From Burkholderiales bacterium C2 (GTDB taxonomy: Bacteria; Pseudomonadota; Gammaproteobacteria; Burkholderiales; Burkholderiaceae_C): 64,000 bases of DNA. The stretch is taken from positions 186,001 to 250,000 of the forward strand of contig SCOI01000009.1 in NCBI GenBank assembly GCA_005503085.1, read 5' to 3'. This document shows, piece after piece, positions 1-9,216 of this stretch. Both the position numbers and the translations under genes were made by a program. How positions within the stretch are numbered: the first letter of the stretch is position 1; each line of letters begins with the position of its first letter. The notes below the pieces were generated by a model, which made no database searches, was not told the origin of the DNA, and saw nothing but the letters and a program-made list of their open reading frames with translations.

Positions 1-1142
1 ACAGCGGATGGGATGAAGCGAACCGCTGGTTCTATGAACGGCATGTGAATGCCGATGCCAAAATCGAGACCGTTGATCGACAGGCTAAATATCTCGCCTA
101 CTACGCCAAATTTCTTGAAAAAATTAAGCGAGATTGGCGACATTTTCCTTCAACGAGGAAAGAACAAGTGCTGCGAAGGTTCAGAAAGCACCTGATTGAC
201 TGCATGAATTCCGGCGACCTTGCATGCTCCACCGCACAAAACTGCATGGCAGTAGCGATTCAGTTCTATCGCTATGCTGTTCTAAACAATTTTCTTCGTC
301 CTCATAGCCCCATGTGGCAAGACAAACACGTCCTAGTTCCCTACTTCGATACGGCGGGCTTCAAACGAAGTCTATTAAGGAGAACAACAGACCTCTCGAT
401 ACGGCATCGCCACGCAGTAGGACGGCGGCTTGAGGAAGGTTTACTCCCCATTAGCGACGTTCACATGAATAGCCTACTCGAATTCACCGCGCGTGAGGAA
501 ACCATCGAACTACACCTGATGCTCAGTGTCGGCTTCCTGACCGGCGCTCGCGTAAGCACTGTCGCAACCCTAACAAAATCCTCCGTCGCCACGGCGCGAC
601 CCGATCCACTTACGCCGGGAATATTTCTACTTCACGTTGGACCGGGAACGCGAATCAAAACAAAATTTGATGTAAAGGGAGACATCATGCTTCCCAAGGC
701 CCTTCTTGACGACCTGGCGACTTACTCGCGGAGTAATCGGCGATTATATCGAGAAGCCAAAGCGTCCAAGGTCGACAAGGATTTGCTGTTCTTGACCCAG
801 CAAGGGGAGGCGTATTCATCAGATTCGATAGGAAGACTCGTTAGGGCCATGAGAAGGAAAGCAGTTGATGCAGGCCTTCAATTCATGGCGAAATTCTACT
901 TCCATCAATCACGCGCGACGTTTGGCACCTCGCTCATGCAGATTCTCCTTGACTGCAAAGTTTCCGCCTCTGAGTCAATTCGAACAGTCAGGGATGCAAT
1001 GCTGCACAAAGACGAAAAGACAACATGGGGCTACATTCACTTTCTGCAGAGCACAAACGGAAAGCAGAAGGTTGCAGCTCGGTTCAACGAAGCTTTCACT
1101 GGGGTCCGGCACCGGGATTGGTCAAAGTACCGCGATGAATAG
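1..1142 (+). CDS. Tyrosine recombinase A (5' end cut by window edge)
   Basis: This is a site-specific recombinase/integrase of the phage-integrase (DNA breaking-rejoining) fold that would cut and rejoin DNA through a phosphotyrosine. The frame is open to base 1, so the gene probably starts upstream; the first in-frame start inside the window is a GTG at 45. Numbering from that GTG, the catalytic set is visible: R169 in TGARVST, H287-x-x-R290 in HQSR, H321 and the nucleophile Y330 nine residues later. Full catalytic residues suggest an active enzyme. Its 3' end overlaps the next recombinase by 8 bases, which indicates translational coupling. Size and order match a TnpA-like member of the trio. 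Confidence 0.88.
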   Translation, partial: SGWDEANRWFYERHVNADAKIETVDRQAKYLAYYAKFLEKIKRDWRHFPSTRKEQVLRRFRKHLIDCMNSGDLACSTAQNCMAVAIQFYRYAVLNNFLRPHSPMWQDKHVLVPYFDTAGFKRSLLRRTTDLSIRHRHAVGRRLEEGLLPISDVHMNSLLEFTAREETIELHLMLSVGFLTGARVSTVATLTKSSVATARPDPLTPGIFLLHVGPGTRIKTKFDVKGDIMLPKALLDDLATYSRSNRRLYREAKASKVDKDLLFLTQQGEAYSSDSIGRLVRAMRRKAVDAGLQFMAKFYFHQSRATFGTSLMQILLDCKVSASESIRTVRDAMLHKDEKTTWGYIHFLQSTNGKQKVAARFNEAFTGVRHRDWSKYRDE

Positions 1143-2820
1143 CACGCCTCTACCCAATTTGACTTTCCCAAGCGTCAAATTCGGAGCCAATGAAACACCA
1201 TGGGATTTGATTTCACTGCTTTATAAAGGCGGCGCAGCCACACGTATCAATCTGGTCGCTGAACAAATTCAGAAAGGCACCTTTGGCGGACCAATACTAG
1301 AGCGTCTACCCTTGATTCAGGCATTTCACCAATTGATCGACGATGCCCTTGAAGCGGGCGGTCCAAGGGATACAGCAAGCAGCGAAATTGCGATTCTTCG
1401 GACGTTTTATGCGTTTGCGGATCGCAACGGTCATTCGATGACGCTCGAGACGGTGAAGGATACCTTTATCGCATTTGCTGATGAGCTATTCGCCCGAACT
1501 TTGATTAAGCGAAAGGCTACCCCAGGGCCAAGAAAGCCCGGGGGATTACATCCGCTAAAACTTGGTTCTGCCATTACTCAAGGAAACACGGTCTCAACAA
1601 AGCTCGACGAAATTCTGGACCGCCAAACACCGCTAATATCTGCAACGCGCCTTATTACCCCAAGAATACGTAAATCCGTTCAAGGGATTCAAGCGGAGAA
1701 GCAGAATCTAAAGCAGACTTTCGAATTTGGGCATCTGCTGCAAGATATTTGTGATGCACTCACCCTGGAAAACATGCAACACGACGGGCTTCGCATACAT
1801 CTCCGAAGCGGTGAGCATATTTCGCTAGGGCGCGATGGTGACGCAAAGACCTCCGCCAAGATTGACGGGGGAACAGACCCGATTCGCAACCTTCTCGTCA
1901 ATATACGAATTGAAGCGGAGCTTCAGATGTTCATTGGGCAGACGGGGCTGAATTTGGAACAGGCCCACAACGCGCAATTAGCGAACTTCGCGTACGCAAG
2001 CCACTTAGACGGCTATCAAGTAAAGGACAGGAAAGCCCGACGTTCCGGTGCCGTCCTCTTCGAGATTTTTCGTGACTACAAGGAGCATTTCGAACGCTAT
2101 TTACGCTGGCGCAAGATCATTTCTCCAAGTTCAATTAGGCTATTTCCATTCGTACGACGGGAAGGCACGAGGGAAGATTCCAGGTTTCAAGGCCATCGTA
2201 TCCGAAGGCTATGTCGAGCCTTGGGAAAGCCCTATATTAGTCCGCGCGAACTTCGAGGAACTAGAGTGAACTGGATTCTGCGTGAATCAGGAAATCCTGA
2301 GTTAACGGCAGAGATGAGTCAGCACACTCAAGAGACGCTTGGGCGGGACTATGAAAAACCCAGTCTTCAAAGAGCATCGGTGCAAGCTTTACGCTTCTGG
2401 GATCGAATGGACCCAACGAGAGGTCGGACGATTCCAATCGCCCCAGGCGAGTGTCTTGGCTACGCATCGCCGTTGCCTGAACGGCCTAATAATATTCCTA
2501 AGCCCGACTGCACCAATACCGCAGGTTGTCTGTGGTGCGAAAGCCACCGCGACGTAGACGCACCTGAATATGTTTGGGCGCTCCATAGCTTCTTGCATCT
2601 GAAGCTAATCGAGGAATCGAAGTCCAAGCTTACCAAGCGAGATAATCCATTGTCTCCAAATTTTAAGACTCTCGAGCGAATACAAGAAAAGCTTGCTTGG
2701 TTTAAGTCCTCCAATGCGACTCGCAGGTCGTGGGCGGCGGAGGCCGCAGAGCGAATTTCCAACGAAGACTTTCACCCAGATTGGCGCAGCGTTATTCTGG
2801 AACTTCATGGAGTCTTTTAA
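1135..2820 (+). CDS. Tyrosine recombinase B (large, atypical arginine I)
   Basis: This is the second recombinase, 561 aa from the ATG at 1135 that overlaps the stop of recombinase A. The open frame extends further upstream, but that part reads through gene A in another frame and is not used. The C-terminal half shows R371-x-x-R374 in PRELRGTR (the HxxR box with Arg for His), H397 and the nucleophile Y406, with the usual nine-residue spacing. At the place of catalytic arginine I the sequence reads TGLN, so Asn seems to replace Arg. Four cysteines near the C-terminus (PGEC...DCTNTAGCLWC) look like a zinc site. TnpB-like enzymes have this size. Confidence 0.85.
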   Translation: MNSTPLPNLTFPSVKFGANETPWDLISLLYKGGAATRINLVAEQIQKGTFGGPILERLPLIQAFHQLIDDALEAGGPRDTASSEIAILRTFYAFADRNGHSMTLETVKDTFIAFADELFARTLIKRKATPGPRKPGGLHPLKLGSAITQGNTVSTKLDEILDRQTPLISATRLITPRIRKSVQGIQAEKQNLKQTFEFGHLLQDICDALTLENMQHDGLRIHLRSGEHISLGRDGDAKTSAKIDGGTDPIRNLLVNIRIEAELQMFIGQTGLNLEQAHNAQLANFAYASHLDGYQVKDRKARRSGAVLFEIFRDYKEHFERYLRWRKIISPSSIRLFPFVRREGTREDSRFQGHRIRRLCRALGKPYISPRELRGTRVNWILRESGNPELTAEMSQHTQETLGRDYEKPSLQRASVQALRFWDRMDPTRGRTIPIAPGECLGYASPLPERPNNIPKPDCTNTAGCLWCESHRDVDAPEYVWALHSFLHLKLIEESKSKLTKRDNPLSPNFKTLERIQEKLAWFKSSNATRRSWAAEAAERISNEDFHPDWRSVILELHGVF

Positions 2821-4856
2821 TGAAGATTCTCTTGGAGCTTGCTTTTCGAATAATTGAAAGCCCGTTAGCACCAGATCATCGGAGCTACCGTCCCCCGAGT
2901 TGGCCTCCCCCTCCTGATTGGGTAGTTAGCTACGACGGCGATGGAAATACAGTATCGCGTTGGAGCGATACAATGTGGGATTTTTCCCATTTGGCCGGCC
3001 GCCCACTTAAATTGAAGTTCGACAGTGGATCGTCCAAGCGATTGGCACGGATAGGGGAAGAAAACAAGAATCTACTGCGCCTAATCGCCACCTGGATGTT
3101 ATGGGGCCCCAAAGGCGCACGCGCTTGGAATAGCTTACAGCACAGCTTTCGACTAATTCGGAGAATAGTCGTACTCTGCGAAGAGAACAAAATATCTGCA
3201 GCAGACCTTATGCGCTTTCCTAGGGTCTTCGCAGAAATGTCCAAAACCATTCCTCGTGGCAACGCGCGTCGAAACTTGATACGCCAATTTGACACGTTAT
3301 TGCAGGCTCGCGAACATCTGGGCTTCTCAATCGTCGACGAACATGGGATTAGGGAAATTGCCAGACTAGGGCTGGATGATGTTGAGACAGAACAGACCGC
3401 CTACATTCCGCCTCGAATTTGGTCCTATCAGGTTGGGCGTCTCCGCGAATGCATAGACGACTTCCTTGCACATCAGGAACAGATCAAGGACTGCTTTGAC
3501 TTTTGCCTGCAAGCCTACGCCAGTTCGTTTGGATCACTCGAATTGGCATTTACTGGCGACGAAGAGATGCGAAAGAATTGCCTTCCATTTTCCAAGCGCG
3601 CTAGGGAAGGATATGAGCAGAAAGGGTACGTGGGCCAATTCTCTGAAACTGCAAAGCGGTTCGGAATATTGCCACTACTTCAAAAATGGCTTGGGCAAAA
3701 GGAGCAACTTTCGGTCTCAATGCTTTCTAGCTATTTTCTATTGGTGCAGTTTGCAGGGATGGCGTACACAATAAACTTCACTCTACAACGAGTAGAGGAA
3801 GGAAACTCCCTACGCTCCGACTGCCTTCAGTGGGATGAAGATGAATTACTTGGCCCCATTCCGTTGATTTGCGGGGAAACAACCAAGACCGAAGTCGATA
3901 GCGATGCACGATGGCCAAGCAGTCCTTCGGTTGAGGTAGCAATCTCTGCCATGCGTATCGTTGCCGCTATGCGAATAAAGTGCGTCGTCGCGAATCCAGC
4001 ACTTCACTGCGACAAATACGACCAAGAGAATCCGCACCTGGTGCATGGGAGCTTTGAACCCTGGGGGACTGGGCCGAAGGGACGAACAGCTTACTCTGTG
4101 CGCCCCACGGCAGTCAACTATCAAAACCTCATTCGAAGATACCCAAATCTTTTCGAATTAGATGCATTGCGCATCACTGAGGAAGATTTGGCATTTGCCA
4201 GACAGTTCACTTCGAATCTAAACGAGAAGGAATTTCTCGTTGGCGGGATTTGGCCATTAGCATGGCATCAATTGCGCCGGACTACGGCCGTAAATATGTT
4301 CGCAAGCGGGATGATAGATGACAGTTCTATCCAAACGATAATGAAACACCGGTCGCTCGCACAGACTGTTTACTATGGGCGAAATCACACTCGACTTCGT
4401 TTCAATGATGATATTGACAAGATAACAACCGCGGCAAAATACGAAACGATGGCTCGACAAATTAGCTCATTGCTCTCGGATCGCTACGTATCCCCAATGG
4501 GGACACGCAGAAAGGACGAAATTGTTGTAAACCTCATGAGCGCCCGCGATTTCGAGAAGTTGGTCAAGGCGGGGCAGAAAGGGGAAATCTCATTCCGAGA
4601 AACCCGCCTTGGGGGCTGCGCAAGGACGGGCCCTTGCGAATATGGCGGAGTCGAATCTGTAGCGAGATGCGCCGGCGGCGATGGCAAGAGGCCCTGTGGC
4701 GAGGCCATATTCGACAAGAAGAGGAAGCCGTCTGTCGAGCGTCAGCTTAAAGCTGTCGAGGCGAAGCTACGTATTGTTGATGCGAAGAGCCCCCGTGGAA
4801 TGGCTCTTCAAATGGAAGCCAATGGCCTAAGGAACTTTCTACATGACATCGAATAA
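2820..4856 (+). CDS. Tyrosine recombinase C (large)
   Basis: This is the third recombinase, 678 aa from the ATG at 2820, which shares one base with the stop of gene B (TAATG), an arrangement typical of coupled translation. Conserved residues are H483-x-x-R486 in WHQLRR, H510 in KHRS and Y518/Y519 as nucleophile. A candidate arginine I lies in LQRVEEGNSLR. After the catalytic core comes a cysteine cluster (GGCARTGPC...RCAGG...RPCGE) that probably binds zinc, then a charged helical tail. The N-terminal ~300 residues are probably the DNA-binding arm. The enzyme is expected to work with A and B in one recombination complex; that is inferred from the conserved overlap, not shown. Confidence 0.85.
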   Translation: MKILLELAFRIIESPLAPDHRSYRPPSWPPPPDWVVSYDGDGNTVSRWSDTMWDFSHLAGRPLKLKFDSGSSKRLARIGEENKNLLRLIATWMLWGPKGARAWNSLQHSFRLIRRIVVLCEENKISAADLMRFPRVFAEMSKTIPRGNARRNLIRQFDTLLQAREHLGFSIVDEHGIREIARLGLDDVETEQTAYIPPRIWSYQVGRLRECIDDFLAHQEQIKDCFDFCLQAYASSFGSLELAFTGDEEMRKNCLPFSKRAREGYEQKGYVGQFSETAKRFGILPLLQKWLGQKEQLSVSMLSSYFLLVQFAGMAYTINFTLQRVEEGNSLRSDCLQWDEDELLGPIPLICGETTKTEVDSDARWPSSPSVEVAISAMRIVAAMRIKCVVANPALHCDKYDQENPHLVHGSFEPWGTGPKGRTAYSVRPTAVNYQNLIRRYPNLFELDALRITEEDLAFARQFTSNLNEKEFLVGGIWPLAWHQLRRTTAVNMFASGMIDDSSIQTIMKHRSLAQTVYYGRNHTRLRFNDDIDKITTAAKYETMARQISSLLSDRYVSPMGTRRKDEIVVNLMSARDFEKLVKAGQKGEISFRETRLGGCARTGPCEYGGVESVARCAGGDGKRPCGEAIFDKKRKPSVERQLKAVEAKLRIVDAKSPRGMALQMEANGLRNFLHDIE

Positions 4857-5265
4857 AGAGACTGCAGAGGCACGGTTTGGCGCGGCGTTTGAACGCTTGA
4901 AAGCCAACAGCCCAATCGTTGTGGCCGTTGGTACGCCGGTAAGTCAAAACAACGTCGCCCTTGAAGCTGGGACTGACACAACGGCGCTAAGGAAGTCTCG
5001 CTATCCAACCCTAGTGAAAGCAATCCAGGACTATGTGTCCGCGCGGGATGCAGTCCCATTGAAGGCCAAACATGGGCGCCAACAGGAGCAAAGAGCTCGG
5101 GAAGAGGACTCTGATCGAGCTGACCGAATGCAGCGTGAGCGGGACATCGCGCAATCCAAGCTGAATGCCGTCCAAGACAAGCTCATCGAGACGCTGATGC
5201 AGGTCAAGGCGTTGCGAGTTCAACTGAACGACCGCCTTCCTCCACCAAGCCCTTTGAGACCATAG
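4843..5265 (+). CDS. Small HTH/coiled-coil accessory protein (TnpC-like)
   Basis: This 140-aa protein starts inside the 3' end of recombinase C, with a 14-base overlap. Residues ~10-55 resemble a short helix-turn-helix (SQNNVALEAGTDTTALRKSRYP), and residues ~60-125 are a charged coiled coil rich in Arg, Glu and Gln. The same plan, an HTH followed by a coiled coil, is known in TnpC of Tn554-type elements, a small protein that influences transposition efficiency and orientation. The sequence was not matched to a named family, so the role as a recombination accessory is inferred from position and architecture. A protein called GmtX in gamma-mobile-trio islands is another possible relative. Confidence 0.65.
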   Translation: MTSNKETAEARFGAAFERLKANSPIVVAVGTPVSQNNVALEAGTDTTALRKSRYPTLVKAIQDYVSARDAVPLKAKHGRQQEQRAREEDSDRADRMQRERDIAQSKLNAVQDKLIETLMQVKALRVQLNDRLPPPSPLRP

Positions 5266-5433
5266 GTGCAGCGCATCTAGCGAATCGTGTTTGGCGTCAG
5301 CCAGTGCAATCGTTAGCATTGGCCATGGACATCGCATGAACGAAAATATCGCTTTTGCGTCATGTACTTGCAGTGTGTCCATAGCATTGTCATTCCGGGG
5401 TGGCTGTCCAACGTCTAAACCAAAGAAGCGGCA

Positions 5434-5454
5434 TTGCGGCCACACCGGCCGCAA
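5434..5454. repeat. Inverted repeat at the element/host junction
   Basis: TTGCGGCC, a 5-base spacer, and GGCCGCAA form a perfect 8-bp inverted repeat just upstream of the hybrid kinase start. It lies where composition turns GC-rich. It could be an element end, a regulator site or a hairpin; no T-run follows. The rest of 5266-5467 shows only an 8-bp direct repeat (TAGCATTG at 5314 and 5382) and no gene. Confidence 0.4.
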
Positions 5455-5467
5455 GCTCTGGGCTAGG

Positions 5468-8400
5468 ATGGGGCGAATGCCGCGCCCTCATCGTCTGCTC
5501 ACCAGCTGGCCCGTGCAGGCCCTGGCTTTGGCCCTGGCCTATGCGCTGCTGGGCCTGCTGACGGTCAAGCTGGCCATCCCTCCGAACTACGCTTCGCCGC
5601 TCTACCCCGGTGCCGGACTGGCGCTCGCTGCGGTGCTGTGCCTGGGCCGCAAGGTCGCGCCGGGAATCTGGCTGGGCTCCTTCGGCGTCAATCTGTGGCT
5701 GGGCCAGGACATCGGCCTGAACTCCCTGCTGGTGCCGGCCGTGGCCGGGGCCGGCGCGACGCTGCAAGCCATGGCGGGGGCCTGGCTGGTCGGGCGCTGG
5801 GTCAGCCAGCCTCTGACGCTGTCGGAGCCGCGTGACCTGGCGCGCTTTTATCTGCTCGGCGCCGGCCTGGCCTGCGTGGTCAGCGCCAGCTGCGGCACCG
5901 CCGCCCTGCTGCTGGTCGGCGCCATCGCCCCGGCCGATCTGGGCGCCAACTGGGCGTCCTGGTGGCTGGGCGACACGGTGGGTGTGCTGATCGGCGCGCC
6001 AGTGGCCCTGACCCTGCTGGCGCAGCCGCGCAGCGCCTGGGCGCCGCGCCGGCTCAGCGTCGGCCTGCCGCTGTTGATCGCGACCCTGCTGATGGCCCTG
6101 GCCACGCTGAAGGTCAGCGAATGGGACGCCCACCGCGAGCGCAGCAATTTCGAACGCGAGGCCGCCGCCGCCGCCAGCGCGCTGGAGACCGCGCTGCGCG
6201 AGCCGCTGGGCGCGCTGGAGGCCATGCACGGGCTGCTGCTGGTGGCGCCGCAGATCAGCCGCGCCGATTTCGAGCGCGGCAGCGCCGCTTACCTGCTGCC
6301 CGGCGGCAATCTGCTGGCCCTGGGCTGGGCCGCCGAGCTGGCACGCGCCGATGTCGCGGCCTTTGACCTGCAGGCCCGGGCCGACGGCCTGCCCGACTAC
6401 CGGGCCCGGGATCGCCAGCGGCCCGGCGACTTCAGCCCCGCGGCGGACGAGCCGATGCTGGCGATCCGGCTGATCGAGCCGCTGGCGCGCAACGCACCGG
6501 CCCTGGGTGTCAACATCCGTTCGATCCCGGCCTCGCGCCTGGCCTTGCAGCGCGCCCAGCGCACCGCCCTGCCCTCGGCCACCGCCGGCTTTCAGCTCTC
6601 GCAGGACAGCGGCGTCTCGATCGGGGTGGTGGTCTACCAGTCTCTGTACTGGGGCCAGCCCAGCACCGAGGCGCTGCGCCGGCTGACACACCGCGGCGTG
6701 GTGTTCGCCACCATCCGACCCGATCTGCTGGTGCAGACCGTCTCGACCACGATGCCGGCCCATCTGCGGATCTGCCTGGTCGACACCGATCCGGCCGCCC
6801 CGCACCGGCGCCTGGCCGGCCCGGCCGGCTGCGAAACCCTGCCCGGCGCGGCGCTGCACACGCTGCGTCCGGTCAGCTTCGCCGGCCGCAACTGGGACAT
6901 CGTGATCTACGCGCCGCAGGGCGGGCCGCGCGAGTCGGGCCGCAGCAGCTGGGCCTTCGCGATGGTGGGCCTGCTGTGCACCGCCCTGCTGGGAGCGCTG
7001 CTGCTGACCGTGACCGGCCGGGCACGCCGCATTGCCGACCTGGTGCAGGAGCGCACGGCCGAGCTGCAACACGAGGTCGGCGAGCGCGAACGTGCCTCGC
7101 GCGCGCTGATCGAGAGCGAACGACGCTTCCGCAATATCTTCGACAACGTGCCGATCGGCATCATCTTTGCCGACCTCGACGGCATGCCGCAGGAAGCCAA
7201 CCCGCACATCTGCCGCATGCTGGGCTATACGGCCGAGGAGCTGCTCAGCCGGCGCAGCCTGGCCATCACCCATCCGGACGACCGCAGCGAAGACGTGCGC
7301 CTGGCCCGCCTGCTGCTGGCTGGCAAGATCGGCATGTACCGGCGTGAGAAGCGCTATCTGGCCAAGGACGGCCGCATCGTCCATGGCCGCGCGCTGGTCA
7401 GCCTGCTGCGCGACGCCAAGGGCGAGCCCTATCGGCTGGTCGGCGTGGTCGAGGACATCACCGACCAGCTGAAGATGCGTGAGCTCGAGCATGCCCGCGC
7501 GTTGGCCGAGGCGGCCAACCGGGCCAAGAACGAGTTCCTGTCACGCATGAGCCATGAGCTGCGCACGCCGCTGAACGCGATGCTGGGCTTCACCCAGCTG
7601 CTGGAGATGGACCGCACGCAACCGCTGTCGGAGCGCCAGCGCGGCTGGGCTGCCCAGGTCCAGCAGGCCGGCTGGCATCTGCTGGAGATGATCAATGACA
7701 CGCTGGACCTGTCGCGCATCGAGTCGGGCTCGATGAAGCTGGATTTGCAGCGCCAGAACCTGGCCGAGCTGCTCGACGATGCGCTGGCACTGATCGAGAA
7801 GCCGGCCGGCCAGCGCGGCATTGCCATCCACAAGGCGCTGGATCCGCAGGCGCTGCACGCGCTGGGCGACGCGACCCGGATCCGCCAGGTGCTGACCAAT
7901 CTGCTCAGCAATGCCGTCAAGTACAACATCGAGGGCGGCAGCATCACCATCGGCACGCAGCGGGTCGATGCGCTGAGCGTCGAGCTCAGCGTCAGCGACA
8001 CCGGCCTGGGACTCAGCCCGGCCCAGCTGGCCGCGCTGTTCCAGCCCTTCAATCGCTTGGGCCGCGAGCACAGCGGCACCGAGGGCACGGGCATCGGCCT
8101 GGTGATCTGCAAACGTCTGGCCGAGCTGATGGGCGGCGCCCTGACGGTCAGCAGTGTCGAGGGCCGGGGCTCCCGCTTCGCGCTGCGCCTGCCGGCCGCG
8201 ACCGAGGCCGGCCCGGAGATCGGCGCCAGCGCGGCGCCGGTCGCCGAACCCGCGTATGCCGCGCCCCGGCGGGTGGTCTATATCGAGGACAACGCCACCA
8301 ATGTCGAGGTGATGCGCGGCATCCTGGCGCAGCGCCGACAGATCCGGCTGGAGGTTCATGCCGATGGCCGCAGCGGCCTGGCCGCCGTGCTGGCCGATCC

Positions 8401-8650
8401 GCCCGATCTGCTGCTGCTGGACATGCAACTGCCCGACACCACCGGCCTGGCCCTGCTGCAGGCCTTGCGCGCCGCGCCACAATGCGCGGCGCTGCCAGTG
8501 GTGGCGGTGTCGGCCAATGCCCTGCCCGACCATATCGAGCGCACCCGCGCCGCCGGGGCCCAGCACTACCTGACCAAGCCGGTCGAGGTGCGCGAGTTGC
8601 TGGATCTGCTGGACGAATTGCTTGGCGGCATCGGGCCGCAGGCAAAATAA
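5468..8650 (+). CDS. Hybrid sensor histidine kinase (MASE1-CHASE-PAS-HisKA-HATPase-REC)
   Basis: This is a membrane-bound hybrid kinase of 1060 aa. The N-terminal ~280 residues form a multi-helix MASE1-type sensor, followed by a CHASE-type extracytoplasmic region, another membrane segment near 500, and a PAS domain at about 547-665. HisKA has the phospho-acceptor H696 in MSHELRTP, the HATPase has RIRQVLTNLLSNAVKYN, and the C-terminal receiver has D985 in LLLLDMQLPD. The ATG at 5468 is chosen because the membrane segments begin at once; an ATG at 5477 is equally possible. The longer upstream frame runs into AT-rich element sequence. CheW follows 37 bases downstream. The ligand is unknown. Confidence 0.9.
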   Translation: MGRMPRPHRLLTSWPVQALALALAYALLGLLTVKLAIPPNYASPLYPGAGLALAAVLCLGRKVAPGIWLGSFGVNLWLGQDIGLNSLLVPAVAGAGATLQAMAGAWLVGRWVSQPLTLSEPRDLARFYLLGAGLACVVSASCGTAALLLVGAIAPADLGANWASWWLGDTVGVLIGAPVALTLLAQPRSAWAPRRLSVGLPLLIATLLMALATLKVSEWDAHRERSNFEREAAAAASALETALREPLGALEAMHGLLLVAPQISRADFERGSAAYLLPGGNLLALGWAAELARADVAAFDLQARADGLPDYRARDRQRPGDFSPAADEPMLAIRLIEPLARNAPALGVNIRSIPASRLALQRAQRTALPSATAGFQLSQDSGVSIGVVVYQSLYWGQPSTEALRRLTHRGVVFATIRPDLLVQTVSTTMPAHLRICLVDTDPAAPHRRLAGPAGCETLPGAALHTLRPVSFAGRNWDIVIYAPQGGPRESGRSSWAFAMVGLLCTALLGALLLTVTGRARRIADLVQERTAELQHEVGERERASRALIESERRFRNIFDNVPIGIIFADLDGMPQEANPHICRMLGYTAEELLSRRSLAITHPDDRSEDVRLARLLLAGKIGMYRREKRYLAKDGRIVHGRALVSLLRDAKGEPYRLVGVVEDITDQLKMRELEHARALAEAANRAKNEFLSRMSHELRTPLNAMLGFTQLLEMDRTQPLSERQRGWAAQVQQAGWHLLEMINDTLDLSRIESGSMKLDLQRQNLAELLDDALALIEKPAGQRGIAIHKALDPQALHALGDATRIRQVLTNLLSNAVKYNIEGGSITIGTQRVDALSVELSVSDTGLGLSPAQLAALFQPFNRLGREHSGTEGTGIGLVICKRLAELMGGALTVSSVEGRGSRFALRLPAATEAGPEIGASAAPVAEPAYAAPRRVVYIEDNATNVEVMRGILAQRRQIRLEVHADGRSGLAAVLADPPDLLLLDMQLPDTTGLALLQALRAAPQCAALPVVAVSANALPDHIERTRAAGAQHYLTKPVEVRELLDLLDELLGGIGPQAK

Positions 8651-8687
8651 GAACCTCCCGCCAACCGTATTCAAGGTCCCGCCGCTC

Positions 8688-9194
8688 ATGAGTTCCAACG
8701 CACTGGCCCCTGCCCCGTCCACCGCCCTGCTCGCCGCCGACTCCCGCTCCGCACGCGCCAGCGGCCAGTACCTGAGCTTTCGCATCAGCGCCGAGGAATA
8801 CGGCATCGACATCCTGAAGGTCCAGGAAATCCGCTCCTACGAGGCCCCGACCCGGGTCGCCAACGCACCGGCCTTTGTCAAGGGCGTGGTCAATCTGCGC
8901 GGCGTGATCGTCCCCATCGTCGATCTGCGCCTGCGCCTGGGTCAGGCGGCCGAGTACAGCAGCTTCACGGTCGTGATCGTGCTGAATGTCTGCAACCGGG
9001 TGGTCGGCATCGTTGTCGACTCGGTCTCCGACGTGCTGGAACTGAAGGCCGACGAGATCATGGCCGCTCCCGAGGTCGGCTCGGCCATCGATACCCGCTT
9101 CGTCACCGGGCTGGGCAAGGTGGCCGAACGCATGCTGATACTGCTGGACATCGAAGGCATGGTTGGCAGCCCGGATTTCGGCCTGATCGACTGA
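8688..9194 (+). CDS. cheW: CheW-type chemotaxis coupling protein
   Basis: CheW couples chemoreceptors to the kinase CheA in the cytoplasm. The protein is 168 aa, typical for the family. After a ~25-residue disordered tail it shows the CheW core: YLSFRISAEEYGIDILKVQEIR, the NLRG turn (VVNLRGVIVPIVDLRLRLG) and the VVDSVSDVLEL strand. The ATG at 8688 fits the family length better than the in-frame start at 8622 inside the upstream kinase gene. No other chemotaxis gene is adjacent except the upstream hybrid kinase, so its partner receptors are not shown by context. A chemoreceptor and a CheA-like fragment occur elsewhere in the window. Confidence 0.9.
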   Translation: MSSNALAPAPSTALLAADSRSARASGQYLSFRISAEEYGIDILKVQEIRSYEAPTRVANAPAFVKGVVNLRGVIVPIVDLRLRLGQAAEYSSFTVVIVLNVCNRVVGIVVDSVSDVLELKADEIMAAPEVGSAIDTRFVTGLGKVAERMLILLDIEGMVGSPDFGLID

Positions 9195-9216
9195 GACCAA
9201 GCTCCCCATGTTAGTA

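Larger units (their letters stand above)
1..5430 (+). mobile_element. Integrated element with three tyrosine recombinases and an accessory gene (right part)
   Basis: This AT-richer block carries four overlapping genes, all on the plus strand: three tyrosine recombinases and one small HTH/coiled-coil protein. Base composition changes to the GC-rich host type near 5430, just before the hybrid kinase gene. The gene set resembles Tn554-type TnpA-TnpB-TnpC modules and 'recombinase in trio' elements; which family it belongs to is inference. The left end lies outside the window, so cargo and the left boundary are unknown. The right boundary is estimated from composition only, and no flanking target repeat was identified. 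Confidence 0.7.

Noticed and set aside
865-1134. Upstream extension of recombinase B
   Set aside because: It reads through recombinase A out of frame; the ATG at 1135 overlaps the stop of A as in the other gene pairs.
5390-7492. Open frame of 700 codons on the minus strand
   Set aside because: Antisense to the hybrid kinase, with low-complexity Gln/Ala/Arg composition and no motif.
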